Shown here: positions 1 to 8,851 of the stretch, in pieces
Numbering within the stretch: the first letter of the stretch is position 1
Layout of the letters: each line of letters starts with the position of its first letter
Source: Terriglobia bacterium
Lineage (GTDB): Bacteria; Acidobacteriota; Terriglobia; Terriglobales; Acidobacteriaceae
Direction of reading: 5' to 3'
NCBI GenBank assembly: GCA_020073665.1
Contig: JAIQEU010000009.1
Location: forward strand, 248,001 to 312,000
Length of the DNA: 64,000 nt
Notes under the pieces: generated by a model
The model's input: only the letters and a program-made list of their open reading frames with translations
Told to the model about the DNA's origin: nothing
Database searches by the model: none
Program-made: the position numbers and the translations under genes

Positions 1-51
1 TTCCGGCCGCGCGTTATGCTCGCTGACCCAGATTTTGGAGTTAGATGCCAT
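1..51 (-). CDS. Possible N-terminus of a gene running off the left edge
   Basis: Reading leftward from an ATG at 49-51, an open frame (MASNSKIWVSEHNARPE) continues to the window edge. It would lie downstream of the FAH-family gene on the same strand, separated by the inverted repeat at 64-136. Only 17 codons are visible and no strong ribosome binding site is seen, so neither function nor reality can be settled here. Confidence 0.3.
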   Translation of the reverse strand, partial: MASNSKIWVSEHNARPE

Positions 52-63
52 GAGAATCTCGTT

Positions 64-136
64 TCACCACAGAGACACAGAGTCACAGAGAAGAAAGAAG
101 ATCGGTTCTCTCTGTGACTCTGTGCTTCTGTGGTGA
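64..136. repeat. Long imperfect inverted repeat
   Basis: Arms 64-91 and 109-136 are 28 nt each and complementary at 26 positions, with a 17-nt spacer. The arms are built from CACAGAG-like units. It sits just 3' of the FAH-family gene, so it can act as a transcript-end hairpin for that gene. Similar CACAGAGACACAGAG-type repeats are, from general knowledge, scattered between genes in several environmental phyla. Confidence 0.75.
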
Positions 137-142
137 ATTGTT

Positions 143-1174
143 TTATTTCGCCGTTTCCTGCGTAGCCAAAGCCGCGGGCTTGTGCCCGTAAGCTTCTTCC
201 CAGGAGATGACGCGGTTCCGCAAAATGCCGATATTTTCGATCTCGCACTCCATCACGTCGCCCACCTTCAAATACCAGGCCTTGGGATCGCCGCTGAAGG
301 CCGCCACGCCGGAAACCGTGCCGGTCGAAACCACGTCGCCGGCGGCATAGCCCATCGGCGAGTAGTGCGAGAGAATCTCGGGAATCTTCACCGACATCTT
401 GCTGGAATGCGAACGCTGTCGCGACTCGCCATTTACCCGCAACTCCATCGCCAGTTTGTGCGGGTCGGGAATCTCGTCCGCGGTCACAATCCACGGCCCC
501 AGCGGGCAAAAGGTATCGATCCCCTTACAGAAACTGAACACGCCGGATTTCATCTCACGGCGCTGGATGTCACGCGCCGTGATGTCGTTGAAAATGACGT
601 AGCCGCCGATATAGTCGCTGGCTTCCTCGGGGGTGAAGTGCTTGCCGCTCTTTTTCAGCACCACTGCCAGTTCCAGTTCGTAATCCAGTTCCTGGGTGAG
701 GTGCTCGGGATAAATCACCGGTTCCTCGTGTCCAATAATGGCGTCGACGTTCTGGAAAAACACAATCCAGGGCATTACGGGATGTGAGAACCCGGCCTTG
801 GTAGCTTCTTCATGGTGCTCGCGGAAATTGCCGGCAGTGTGGAAGAACTTCTTGGGGATGATCGGCGCCCGCAGCCTGACTTGTTCCGGAGCATAAAAGA
901 TGGCTTCTCCACGCGGCCCGGTGGCGCCATCGTCATGATGCAGCGCGTAGTCGAGCGCTTTGTGCGCGGCTTCCAGGCTGGTGTCGCCCCCACGAAACAG
1001 CGCCCGCATGTCTGGAGGCACCAGGGCGTCAGCCAAACGGTAGAACGCGCTCTCGCTTTCCACGTCGCGCAGGTAGAGGGCACAGGCGGAATGCAGATCG
1101 ACAATCCGGCCATCGTTGATGGCGGCGCCGATGCGGGACTGCCGCGTAGGGTCGTCAAAGGTAACCAGGCGCAT
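143..1174 (-). CDS. Fumarylacetoacetate hydrolase (FAH) family protein
   Basis: A 343-aa protein with the C-terminal FAH catalytic fold: the segment DYELELAVVLKKSGK carries the acidic metal ligands, followed by GGYVIFNDITARDIQ. Family members are cytoplasmic metal-dependent hydrolases or decarboxylases acting on 2-oxo/acyl-pyruvate type substrates, often in aromatic catabolism; the substrate cannot be told here. I chose the ATG at 1174 (MRLVTFDDP), which matches the usual family start. An upstream in-frame ATG at 1195 would add seven residues. It is divergent from the M24 peptidase gene. Confidence 0.85.
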   Translation of the reverse strand: MRLVTFDDPTRQSRIGAAINDGRIVDLHSACALYLRDVESESAFYRLADALVPPDMRALFRGGDTSLEAAHKALDYALHHDDGATGPRGEAIFYAPEQVRLRAPIIPKKFFHTAGNFREHHEEATKAGFSHPVMPWIVFFQNVDAIIGHEEPVIYPEHLTQELDYELELAVVLKKSGKHFTPEEASDYIGGYVIFNDITARDIQRREMKSGVFSFCKGIDTFCPLGPWIVTADEIPDPHKLAMELRVNGESRQRSHSSKMSVKIPEILSHYSPMGYAAGDVVSTGTVSGVAAFSGDPKAWYLKVGDVMECEIENIGILRNRVISWEEAYGHKPAALATQETAK

Positions 1175-1399
1175 AGGGATGCTCGCCGCGGGCATGCCGC
1201 AGCCGCACTAGAAAGTGTATTGGCAGGCGGAGGAGTTGTCTAGAAAGGTCGGAAGCCGGTTTTCCAAGCCGCCGAAGGCGCGGAGAACATCCGCGAAGAG
1301 ACACGGGGCCCAGCGGACCCCGGCGCCCTCTGCGGTCTAAGATTCTGCGCTAATATAGGTGGCTCTCCAGACTTCATCGAACATCACAACGGAGGTCTC

Positions 1400-2695
1400 A
1401 TGGCTACCCGAAGGCAGTTTCTGCGCACCGCGGCAGGTGCAGCGGCGCTGAGCGTCACCGCAGATGTCAGCAGCTTTGGCCGGGCACGGCGTTTGCGCAT
1501 GACCACTGCCATGGCCGACTTCGGCGCCCACGACCGCCTGCAGCCCGACTGGTATCGCCGCAAGATCCAGCAGGTGCAGGCTGAGATGAAGAAGCGCAAG
1601 CTAAACGCGCTGGTGTTGCTCGACGCGACCAACGTCATCTATACCACCGGGTACTTCCATCTCTCCACCGAACGTCCGCTGGCGGCGCTTATCCCCGAGT
1701 CAGGGGAGCCGGCCCTGTTCATCCCCGAACTGGAGTCCGACCAGGTGAAGCTCTGGTGGGTGAAGGACTACGAGTCCTACTTCGATTTCCCCGGACCGGT
1801 GAACCGGGTGCGCTGGATTTTTGAACGCATCGCCAAGCGCGGATTTGGCGGCGGCCGCATTGGCGTGGAGGAACCCAGGCCGGGCCGCATGCAACAGATA
1901 AAGTTAGGAGCTCCCCAGGCCACCATCGTTGACGCCGGCGACCTGATCGAGACTATGCGCCGGGTCAAGGACGAAGACGAGTTGAACATCATGCGCCGCG
2001 CCATGTACTTCGCCGATTTCACCGTCGCGGCCGGGCGTGAATTCGTGCAGAAGAATGGCAGTGTCACCGAGGACCAGATACTGAAAGCCACGGCCGACGC
2101 GGTGGCCGACAAGATGTCGAAAGAACTGCGCGACGCCGTCGGCGTCGGGGTGGACGCGCCCTTCGGCGGCCTGGTGCCCTTCGGCAAGCGTTCCGCTTTC
2201 CCCCACGCCACTCCCAGCAAGGATCGGCTGAAAAGCGGCGACGCGCTGATCCTGAGTTTGGGGGCCCAGGTGGGTGGCTACAACGTCGAGTGTGAACGCT
2301 CGTTCTGTGTCGGCAAGCCCACGGATTACGCCAGGCGCCTCTACGACGCCATGCTCGCGGCCCACGACGCCGGCGCCGAAAACCTGAAAGCCGGCGCCAT
2401 TGCCGAGGACGTGGACAAGAAAAGCCTCGATCAGATCCGTAAAGCCGGGTTCGAAAAATTCCTGAAACATCGCACCGGCCACGGCATCGGGCTGGAAGCC
2501 CACGAGGCCCCGTGGATCGCCGAAGGGGACAAGACCGTCCTCAAAGAAGGTATGACCTTCAGCTGCGAGCCCGGTGTCTATGACCCCGACTGGGGTGGCT
2601 TCCGTCATTCCGATACCGTGGTCGTGCGCAAAGATAAGGGCGAGATACTGAACCAGTACCCAACCCGCCTCGAAGACATGATCATTGAAATCTAG
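1400..2695 (+). CDS. Tat-exported M24-family (Xaa-Pro) peptidase
   Basis: A 431-aa protein beginning MATRRQFLRTAAGAAALS, a clear twin-arginine signal. It has the creatinase N-domain and a C-terminal M24 pita-bread domain. HRTGHGIGLEAHEAP holds the conserved His and FSCEPGVY the conserved Glu. Oddly, the two Asp metal ligands expected in the first metal motif are not evident: the segment reads LSLGAQVGGYNVECERSF. This variant occurs in some annotated Xaa-Pro peptidases but makes the metal chemistry uncertain. The ribosome binding site GGAGG lies at 1391-1395. msrB follows after 15 nt, probably in the same transcript. Confidence 0.88.
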   Translation: MATRRQFLRTAAGAAALSVTADVSSFGRARRLRMTTAMADFGAHDRLQPDWYRRKIQQVQAEMKKRKLNALVLLDATNVIYTTGYFHLSTERPLAALIPESGEPALFIPELESDQVKLWWVKDYESYFDFPGPVNRVRWIFERIAKRGFGGGRIGVEEPRPGRMQQIKLGAPQATIVDAGDLIETMRRVKDEDELNIMRRAMYFADFTVAAGREFVQKNGSVTEDQILKATADAVADKMSKELRDAVGVGVDAPFGGLVPFGKRSAFPHATPSKDRLKSGDALILSLGAQVGGYNVECERSFCVGKPTDYARRLYDAMLAAHDAGAENLKAGAIAEDVDKKSLDQIRKAGFEKFLKHRTGHGIGLEAHEAPWIAEGDKTVLKEGMTFSCEPGVYDPDWGGFRHSDTVVVRKDKGEILNQYPTRLEDMIIEI

Positions 2696-2710
2696 CTAAC
2701 AGGGACTCCT

Positions 2711-3121
2711 ATGGCAGACAAAGTCGTCAAGCCCGACCAAGAGTGGCAGAAACAGCTATCGCCCGACCAGTACTACGTCACCCGCAAAGCCGGAACCGAG
2801 CCGGCCTTCACCGGAAAATATTGGAAGACGAAAGATGCCGGAGTGTATGCCTGCGTCTGCTGTGGGCAACCGCTATTTAGCTCTGAAACCAAGTTCGACT
2901 CGGGCAGCGGCTGGCCCAGTTTCTGGCGGCCCACCGAGGACGAAGCCGTTGTCGTCCACACCGACGGCAGTCACGGCATGGTCCGCACCGAGGTGCGTTG
3001 CGCCCGCTGTGACGCCCACCTGGGGCACGTATTCGAAGACGGCCCAGCTCCGACCGGCCTGCGCTACTGCATGAATTCCGCCGCGCTTGACTTAAAGAAG
3101 GAAGACAGCGACAACAAATAA
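2711..3121 (+). CDS. msrB: Peptide-methionine (R)-S-oxide reductase
   Basis: A 136-aa single-domain MsrB that reduces methionine-R-sulfoxide in proteins. Structural zinc ligands are the CVCC and CARC pairs. The catalytic cysteine sits in [11 protein letters not shown], and the core SGSGWPSFW and GHVFEDGP motifs are intact. No signal peptide is visible, so it is cytoplasmic. Co-directional with and close behind the Tat-exported M24 peptidase, and followed by a hairpin at 3122-3145. Confidence 0.95.
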   Translation: MADKVVKPDQEWQKQLSPDQYYVTRKAGTEPAFTGKYWKTKDAGVYACVCCGQPLFSSETKFDSGSGWPSFWRPTEDEAVVVHTDGSHGMVRTEVRCARCDAHLGHVFEDGPAPTGLRYCMNSAALDLKKEDSDNK

Positions 3122-3145
3122 GAGGCACGCAGCATCGCGTGCCTC
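3122..3145. terminator. Hairpin between convergent msrB and bactofilin genes
   Basis: A perfect 9-bp stem (3122-3130 with 3137-3145) and a 6-nt loop. On the minus strand it is followed by a T-rich run, so it may end the bactofilin transcript. On the plus strand it directly follows the msrB stop but lacks a U-tract. Confidence 0.6.
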
Positions 3146-3175
3146 CTGGATCCGTTCCCGTTGCCGAGCAGTTGT

Positions 3176-3661
3176 TTAGTGACCCGCGGCGGCCGCGGCA
3201 GCCTTGGGCTGCTCGATCGTGGCCACCTTCTGCTGATGCTGGTCTTTCTTGCCTTCGGCGGCGCGCACCTGCACGCTGCCTTTGAGTATGGCGCCGTCTT
3301 CCACGCTGATGCGCTGCGTGACCACGTCGCCCGTCAGCGAGCCTTCACTGCGGATGTCCAGGCGATCACTGCATTCGATGTTTCCCGTGACCTTGCCCAT
3401 GATGACGACTTCACGGGCAGTGATATTCGCCGCCACGCTGCCGTTGCGCCCGATGGTCACGCGGTTATCGGTGAGATTGATGGTGCCCTCGATCTTTCCG
3501 TCAACGAACAACGCTTCCGAGCCGCTGACCTCGCCCTTTATGACGAGCGAGCGGCCGATGGTGGCCTGCTCCATGGGTGCGCCTACGGTTTTGACCGGAG
3601 CAAACGAGTTTGGGTTCGACGAAAACTGAGACTTGGGTGTGCTGTCTGATGGCTGCAACAT
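3176..3661 (-). CDS. Bactofilin (polymer-forming cytoskeletal protein)
   Basis: A 161-aa protein with the DUF583 bactofilin core at roughly residues 30-135: a run of short beta-helix strands such as IGRSLVIKGEVSGSEALFVD and VTIGRNGSVAANITAREVVI. Bactofilins self-assemble into membrane-associated filaments that organise cell-wall enzymes or polarity. The N-terminal approximately 30 residues are polar and disordered-looking, as usual. The Ala-rich tail (AAAAAAGH) is unremarkable. Confidence 0.9.
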   Translation of the reverse strand: MLQPSDSTPKSQFSSNPNSFAPVKTVGAPMEQATIGRSLVIKGEVSGSEALFVDGKIEGTINLTDNRVTIGRNGSVAANITAREVVIMGKVTGNIECSDRLDIRSEGSLTGDVVTQRISVEDGAILKGSVQVRAAEGKKDQHQQKVATIEQPKAAAAAAGH

Positions 3662-4182
3662 TGGTTCCGACCTTCCTTGGTTCCGTGCGAGCTGAAACGA
3701 GCGGCAGCCGCATGCGGCGGGTCTTAGAGTTTTGGCCTATTGGCCACTCGCTGACTATCGCATGGACTTTAGTGCCCGCGCAGGTTACGGAAGAGCTTGT
3801 ACGGTCGCGGAAGGTAGCGGTCTTGCCCACGGGAGCCAGGTCCCGTAGTGACCACTGATAGTAGCCCGCCAGTTCACTGGCGGCTGAGCTGGAGATGCGA
3901 CCCGCGTCCCGTCCAGACGCTTGAAACGAACCACCGAACTTCCGATGTTCAGCCGTCAGCCAAAGGCGGTCGTCGGCGCAGCCGATGGTCCCCACGCCCG
4001 CCGTGCCGTAATCGTATTTATGGGCTCACCTGGAATACCGTTCCTCTTCCATCCACCCCGCTGATCAACCCATAACATATCCAATTCCTACCTGCTTATT
4101 GAACCTCCGGAAGTTGCGGGCGACCGGAACTGGTACGGTAAAATTAAGTCACATTCCACCTGGGGTTATTGGAGCTATTGTT
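3662..4182. other. Non-coding stretch between divergent genes
   Basis: No convincing gene. It contains a 12-bp palindrome at 3707-3718 and a near-perfect 18-bp palindrome at 3866-3883 (8-bp arms). It should hold promoters for the bactofilin gene (leftward) and the secreted protein at 4183 (rightward); no clear -35/-10 pair stands out. Confidence 0.4.
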
Positions 4183-5184
4183 GTGAAAAACATTCGAGTC
4201 TGGTTGCTGATCTTGGCGGTCATTGCGATAGCCGCGCCCTTGGCGGCACAGGACACCAACGCGCCGCAGCCGGGGACAGGACATATTACCGGCACTGTAA
4301 CCGATGTGAACGGCGACACCCTTTCCGGCGCCACCGTCGTCCTCCAAGGCCATGGCCTCAAAGATCCTCGCAAGGTCCTGTCGGACGACAACGGATTCTT
4401 TGAGTTCAAGCAACTCGCTCCCGGAACCTATCGCGTCACCATTACCGCCCAAGAGTTTGCCGACTGGACCTCGCCCGATCTTGTCCTCAATCCAGGCCAG
4501 TACCTGATCCTCACCGACAGCAAGCTCCATATCGCGGAGGCGACGACCACGGTAAGGGTGGTTTATACGCCGGAGGAAGTCGCCACCGAGCAGGTCAAGA
4601 TCGAGGAGACGCAGCGCGTCTTCGGCGTCCTCCCCAATTTCTACGTCGTCTATGATCCCAACCCCGCGCCGCTTACCACTCGGCTGAAGTTCCACCTCGC
4701 CCTAAAGACCTCCTCCGACGTTTTCACCGTTCTCGGGGTAGGTGCGCTTGCCGGCATCAACCAGGCAGGTGACACTCCCAACTACGTCCAGGGTGCGAAG
4801 GGTTACGGCGAGCGCTTTGGCGCTGCCGCTGCCGACGGCTTTTCCGACATCATGATCGGTGGTGCGATCCTGCCCTCGCTGCTGCGCCAGGATCCCCGTT
4901 ACTACTACCAGGGGACGGGGACAAATAAGTCTCGCGCTCTCCACGCGCTCTCCAGCCCACTCGTCTGCAGAGGAGACAATGGACGGTTGCAACCCAACTA
5001 CTCGAGCATAGGTGGGGATCTGGGCTCGTCTGCTCTCTCCAACCTCTACTATCCGGCATCGAACCGCGGCGCGGGGCTAGTGTTTCAGAATTTCTTTCTC
5101 TCCACCGGCGAGCGCATGCTGAGCAGCCTGGTACAGGAGTTCGTTCTGAACAGGGTCACACCCAGACAAAAAGCTAAGAACTAG
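4183..5184 (+). CDS. Secreted carboxypeptidase-regulatory-like domain protein
   Basis: From the GTG at 4183 (GGAG at 4171-4174) it encodes 333 aa with a signal peptide ending AAPLAAQ. Residues around 35-115 form a carboxypeptidase regulatory-like fold (GHITGTVTDVNGDTLSGATV ... GTYRVTITAQEF). The remaining approximately 200 residues are a conserved-looking but unassigned region. Such proteins are abundant in Acidobacteriota and are placed in the periplasm or outer surface. An upstream in-frame TTG at 4099 exists but would bury the signal peptide. Confidence 0.75.
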   Translation: MKNIRVWLLILAVIAIAAPLAAQDTNAPQPGTGHITGTVTDVNGDTLSGATVVLQGHGLKDPRKVLSDDNGFFEFKQLAPGTYRVTITAQEFADWTSPDLVLNPGQYLILTDSKLHIAEATTTVRVVYTPEEVATEQVKIEETQRVFGVLPNFYVVYDPNPAPLTTRLKFHLALKTSSDVFTVLGVGALAGINQAGDTPNYVQGAKGYGERFGAAAADGFSDIMIGGAILPSLLRQDPRYYYQGTGTNKSRALHALSSPLVCRGDNGRLQPNYSSIGGDLGSSALSNLYYPASNRGAGLVFQNFFLSTGERMLSSLVQEFVLNRVTPRQKAKN

Positions 5185-5337
5185 TCGTGGAGCCGAACCG
5201 CGTCACGTTCATCCACGCCAAAGTGTTCCTCGAATACCCTGTCTCCTCTTGTGCCATGCGCTGGGGCGGCTGCAACCGCTTCCCAGCGCGGTTTCAAACT
5301 ACGGAGTCGTACCTTTCCGCTGAACGCCATCATGTGC

Positions 5338-5375
5338 CGGGCGGGAGGCATGTTTCCCATACGTGCTCCCGCCCG
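5338..5375. terminator. Hairpin between convergent genes
   Basis: A perfect 10-bp GC-rich stem (5338-5347 with 5366-5375) and an 18-nt loop, located between the convergent genes ending at 5184 and 5401. No U-tract on either strand, so it is a candidate bidirectional transcript end rather than a textbook terminator. Confidence 0.45.
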
Positions 5376-5400
5376 CATCACAGGGTGGTATTCACATCGA

Positions 5401-6060
5401 CTACGGGTTGCAAGTGGCCGGCTCGGTGTCGGTGTTGGGGTTGGTGCACAGCGGACCGAGGTTAGTGGTAGCGTCAGGCACGCTGATCATGGCCAGGGGG
5501 CCAGCCTGATGCTCGCCGTTGAACGGTGTCGGCTTGGTCACATCGAACGTGCATCCATCGACGTTGGCATCGTTGGGATTGTTAAACCAGAAGCCCACGT
5601 GGAAGGTATTAACCGGGCTGGGATTGCTGAGCTCCGGATCGAATCCGAAGATCTGGTCCAGCAGAATGGTTTTGATGGTTGCGTTGATCTTGCCTTCGCT
5701 GTTGGCTTGGAGGTCCGACTGATACCAGGCGAATCCGAAGCTCCCCGTGAAAGCCGGATCAACAGTGTGGTCATGGAGCAGATTGGTGCGCTGCACCGTG
5801 AACATGTCGAAGGCTAGTCCTGGCTTGATGTTCTGGGCCGAGAGCACCAGCGTGTCGTTGAGTTTGCCGCGGAAGACCGTAACGTGAGCCTTGGGCGTAG
5901 GCCCGCCCGGTACTCCCAGACAGCTCACAAACTTGGGATTGGGAAACAGGTCAAAGTGAGCCACATCCGCTTGGGCGGCCGCGCCAGGTACTGCCGCCAG
6001 CGTAGCCACGCCGAGGACAAGCACCAATAGAAACTTCGTGAGGGAGGTCAAACTGCTCAT
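5401..6060 (-). CDS. Secreted protein of unknown function
   Basis: A 219-aa protein from the ATG at 6060, preceded by an AGGAGA-type ribosome binding site. The signal peptide is clear (MSSLTSLTKFLLVLVLGVAT then PGAAAQA). The mature part contains KAHVTVFRGKLNDTLVLSAQ and PGLAFDMFTVQRTNLL, resembling a beta-rich, CHRD-like or superoxide-dismutase-like exported domain, but I cannot assign it. Two cysteines in the C-terminus (CTNPNTDTEPATCNP) could pair. Confidence 0.7.
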   Translation of the reverse strand: MSSLTSLTKFLLVLVLGVATLAAVPGAAAQADVAHFDLFPNPKFVSCLGVPGGPTPKAHVTVFRGKLNDTLVLSAQNIKPGLAFDMFTVQRTNLLHDHTVDPAFTGSFGFAWYQSDLQANSEGKINATIKTILLDQIFGFDPELSNPSPVNTFHVGFWFNNPNDANVDGCTFDVTKPTPFNGEHQAGPLAMISVPDATTNLGPLCTNPNTDTEPATCNP

Positions 6061-6277
6061 TGCAAAATTCTCCTTTTTTGTTTTGTGATTTAAAGGCCTT
6101 TGATCCCCCGGGCTGTCGGTCAGACTCTTGTGGCTTCCCACAGCTTCCACTAGAATCTGTCCGAATCGCCGCCAGACCGCCGGCCCGAGGAGCAATCTAG
6201 GCGGTGCCACTCAAAATTGTCCTTAGTGGCTAGTTAAGAATTTCTAGGTAAATTCCAAAGAAGTTCCAAAGATAGTC

Positions 6278-8611
6278 ATGCCCCCGGAAACAAAGGTCTT
6301 GTACGAATTCGGAAAATTCCGCTGCGACCCTCGGGAGCATCTCCTCCTGTGCGGGGGCGAGCCGGTTTCACTGCCGCCGAAGGCGTTCGAGATTCTGGTC
6401 GCCCTGGTTCAGAGCAGCGGCCGGCTGCTGACCAAGGACGAACTCATGCAGCAGGTGTGGCCCGACAGCTTCGTGGAAGAGGCCAACCTGACCGTCAATA
6501 TTTCCGCCCTGCGCAAAGTACTGGGGGAGACTTCCGCAGGAACGCAATTCATCGAGACCGTACCCAAGCGGGGATACCGGTTTGTCGCGCCAGTCACGGA
6601 ACACCGAGACCAGGGCAACCAAGAGCCGACGGTGCAGACTTACCGGGTTGAGTTGGGGCTCGGAGTTGCCCGTGCACCTGCAGCGCTGGTCCGCCTTCGT
6701 CGTGGGTGGTTGGCGGCGGCCGGGGTGCTGCTGGTCGCGGTCATGGTCGTGGTCCTGGTCTCCAGCCGTCCAGCCAAGCTCACCGACAAGGACACGGTCG
6801 TGCTCGCCGACTTCGCCAACACCACGGGTGATTCCGTTTTCGACGGCGCGTTGCGGCAAGGGCTCTCCGCTCAACTGGAGCAGTCGCCGTTCTTGAATCT
6901 GCTGTCGGACGAGCGCATCACCCAGACGTTGTCTCTAATGGCCCAGCCTAAGGACGCCCGCGTTACTCACGATCTGGCCCGCGAAGTCTGCCAACGCACC
7001 GCCAGCGCGGCGGTGCTGGATGGGGCGATTGCACAAGTTGGCACCGAGTACCTTCTGACCCTGAAAGCGGTCAACTGCTCAAACGGAGACTCGCTGGGGA
7101 GCGCGGAGGCGCAGGCCACGGACAAAAACCATGTGCTCGACGCCTTGGGGAAGGTGGCTTCGGAAATCCGCAGCAAACTGGGCGAATCGCTGGCCTCGGT
7201 GCAGAAGTATGACGCGCCGCCGGAAAACGTGACCACGCCATCGCTTGAGGCCCTCAAAGCCTACAGCCTCGGGTATCAGGCCATGGTCGTAAAGAGCGAT
7301 TACGAGGCTGCGGTCCCGTTGTTCCAGCAGGCGATCAGCCTCGATCCGAATTTCGCCATGGCTTATGCAAGGATGGGAACGAGCTACTTCAACCTTTACG
7401 AGACGGTCCGTGCGACTGAAAGTGTCCGCCGAGCCTATGAATTGCGAGAGCACTTGAGCGAGCGGGAAAGGCTCTACATTGCCTCGCACTACGAAATTGT
7501 AGTGACCGGGAATCTGGAAGCAGCCCGCAAGGTCTTTGAATTGTTGGCGCAAACCTACCCACGTGAAGCTCCGTATACAAATCTGGGCATCATCTACAGC
7601 CAACTGGGCGACTACGACAAAGCCATCACCGCGTTCGAAAAGGCCGTGAGAATCGGTCCCGCCACCGGGAACAGGTATGCGAATCTCGTCAACGGATACC
7701 TGCAACTCAACCGTCTGGACCAAGCCAAAGCCACGGTGCGGGAGGCGCAAGCCAAGAAAATTGACTCTCCCGAGATTCACGTGAACCTCTATTGGGCTGA
7801 CTTCCTTCAGCACGACGCCGCGGCAATGGAGCGGGAAGCTGTGTTTGTTCAGGGCAAGGCGGGATACCAAGACCAAATGCTCAACTTTGAAGCCGATACA
7901 GCCCTGTATGGCGGGCAGCTCGCCAAGGCGCGGGTCTTGGCGCGGCGTGCAGTCGAGTCCGCTCAGAAAGGGGACGACAAAGAAGCGGCGGCGGTCTATG
8001 AGGCGCAAGCGGCGGTACGCGAGGCGCTGGTCGGCAATACGGATGTGGCTAAGCGGCAGGCCCAAACCGCACTTGCGTCCTCAAACGGCAAGGATGTGGA
8101 GGCTTTGTCGGCGATTGGGCTGGGAATGGCAGGCGATTCCAAACAGGCGAGGCGGCTGGCCGACGATCTGGGAAGGCGCTTTCCGGAAGACACGATTGTG
8201 CAGTTCAACTACTTGCCTACGATTCACGCTGCGGCTCTACTTCAGGGTAAGGTTAGCAGCGTGGCCACCGATTCTTTCGCTGCCGCAACGCCCTACGAAC
8301 TTGGAGGCAATCTTCTGACCTTGAATTTCATTCTTTATCCGGTTTACGTCCACGGCGAAGCATATCTAGCAGCCAAGAAAGGCGCCGAGGCCGCTGCGGA
8401 GTTTCAGAAGATTCTCGATCACCCGGGCGCGGTGCGGAGCGAGCCCATCGGCGCACTGGCACACTTGCAACTGGGCCGGGCTTTCGCGCTGTCGGGAGAG
8501 CAAGACAAAGCCAGGAGCGCCTACAAAGACTTTCTCACCCTCTGGAAAGACGCCGATCCGGACATTCCCATCCTGAAGGAAGCCAAAGCAGAATACGGGA
8601 AGCTGCAATAG
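6278..8611 (+). CDS. Winged-helix (OmpR/CadC-type) transmembrane protein with TPR repeats
   Basis: 777 aa. Residues about 1-105 are a trans_reg_C winged helix (KVLYEFGKFRCDPREHLLLC ... TVPKRGYRFVAPV). A single membrane segment at about 145-167 (GWLAAAGVLLVAVMVVVLVS) follows, then a periplasmic part with TolB/adenylyl-cyclase-like N-terminal residues and repeated TPR units from about 325 onward (for example ALKAYSLGYQAMVVKSDYEA, NLGIIYSQLGDYDKAITAFE). CadC-like one-component membrane regulators bind DNA directly; the TPR sensor is typical of Acidobacteriota expansions. The target is not shown by context. Confidence 0.88.
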   Translation: MPPETKVLYEFGKFRCDPREHLLLCGGEPVSLPPKAFEILVALVQSSGRLLTKDELMQQVWPDSFVEEANLTVNISALRKVLGETSAGTQFIETVPKRGYRFVAPVTEHRDQGNQEPTVQTYRVELGLGVARAPAALVRLRRGWLAAAGVLLVAVMVVVLVSSRPAKLTDKDTVVLADFANTTGDSVFDGALRQGLSAQLEQSPFLNLLSDERITQTLSLMAQPKDARVTHDLAREVCQRTASAAVLDGAIAQVGTEYLLTLKAVNCSNGDSLGSAEAQATDKNHVLDALGKVASEIRSKLGESLASVQKYDAPPENVTTPSLEALKAYSLGYQAMVVKSDYEAAVPLFQQAISLDPNFAMAYARMGTSYFNLYETVRATESVRRAYELREHLSERERLYIASHYEIVVTGNLEAARKVFELLAQTYPREAPYTNLGIIYSQLGDYDKAITAFEKAVRIGPATGNRYANLVNGYLQLNRLDQAKATVREAQAKKIDSPEIHVNLYWADFLQHDAAAMEREAVFVQGKAGYQDQMLNFEADTALYGGQLAKARVLARRAVESAQKGDDKEAAAVYEAQAAVREALVGNTDVAKRQAQTALASSNGKDVEALSAIGLGMAGDSKQARRLADDLGRRFPEDTIVQFNYLPTIHAAALLQGKVSSVATDSFAAATPYELGGNLLTLNFILYPVYVHGEAYLAAKKGAEAAAEFQKILDHPGAVRSEPIGALAHLQLGRAFALSGEQDKARSAYKDFLTLWKDADPDIPILKEAKAEYGKLQ

Positions 8612-8851
8612 CCCTAAACTGGGCCTCGGTGATTCCTCTTCGCGCAGCAATTCGAAACCAGACTTGTACTTCCTAGCCGTGATAAAGCATACCTTTGCCT
8701 CTCTAAGAATTCTCTGCGCCTCGGCCTTGCTCCTCTTTGTCCCCATAAGCCGCCCTATACCAAGTGGTTTCGCCAGTTATGCCGGCTCATTCCTCGCGGT
8801 TCCTAAGCACCGAGCGTACGGACAAAACCGGTGTTTCCCGAACGACCACCC

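Noticed and set aside
4099-4182. Upstream TTG start for the secreted regulatory-domain protein
   Set aside because: It would place 28 residues before the signal peptide; GTG at 4183 has a good ribosome binding site and begins right at the signal peptide.
7079-8065. A 328-codon minus-strand open frame
   Set aside because: Antisense shadow of the TPR region of the winged-helix protein.
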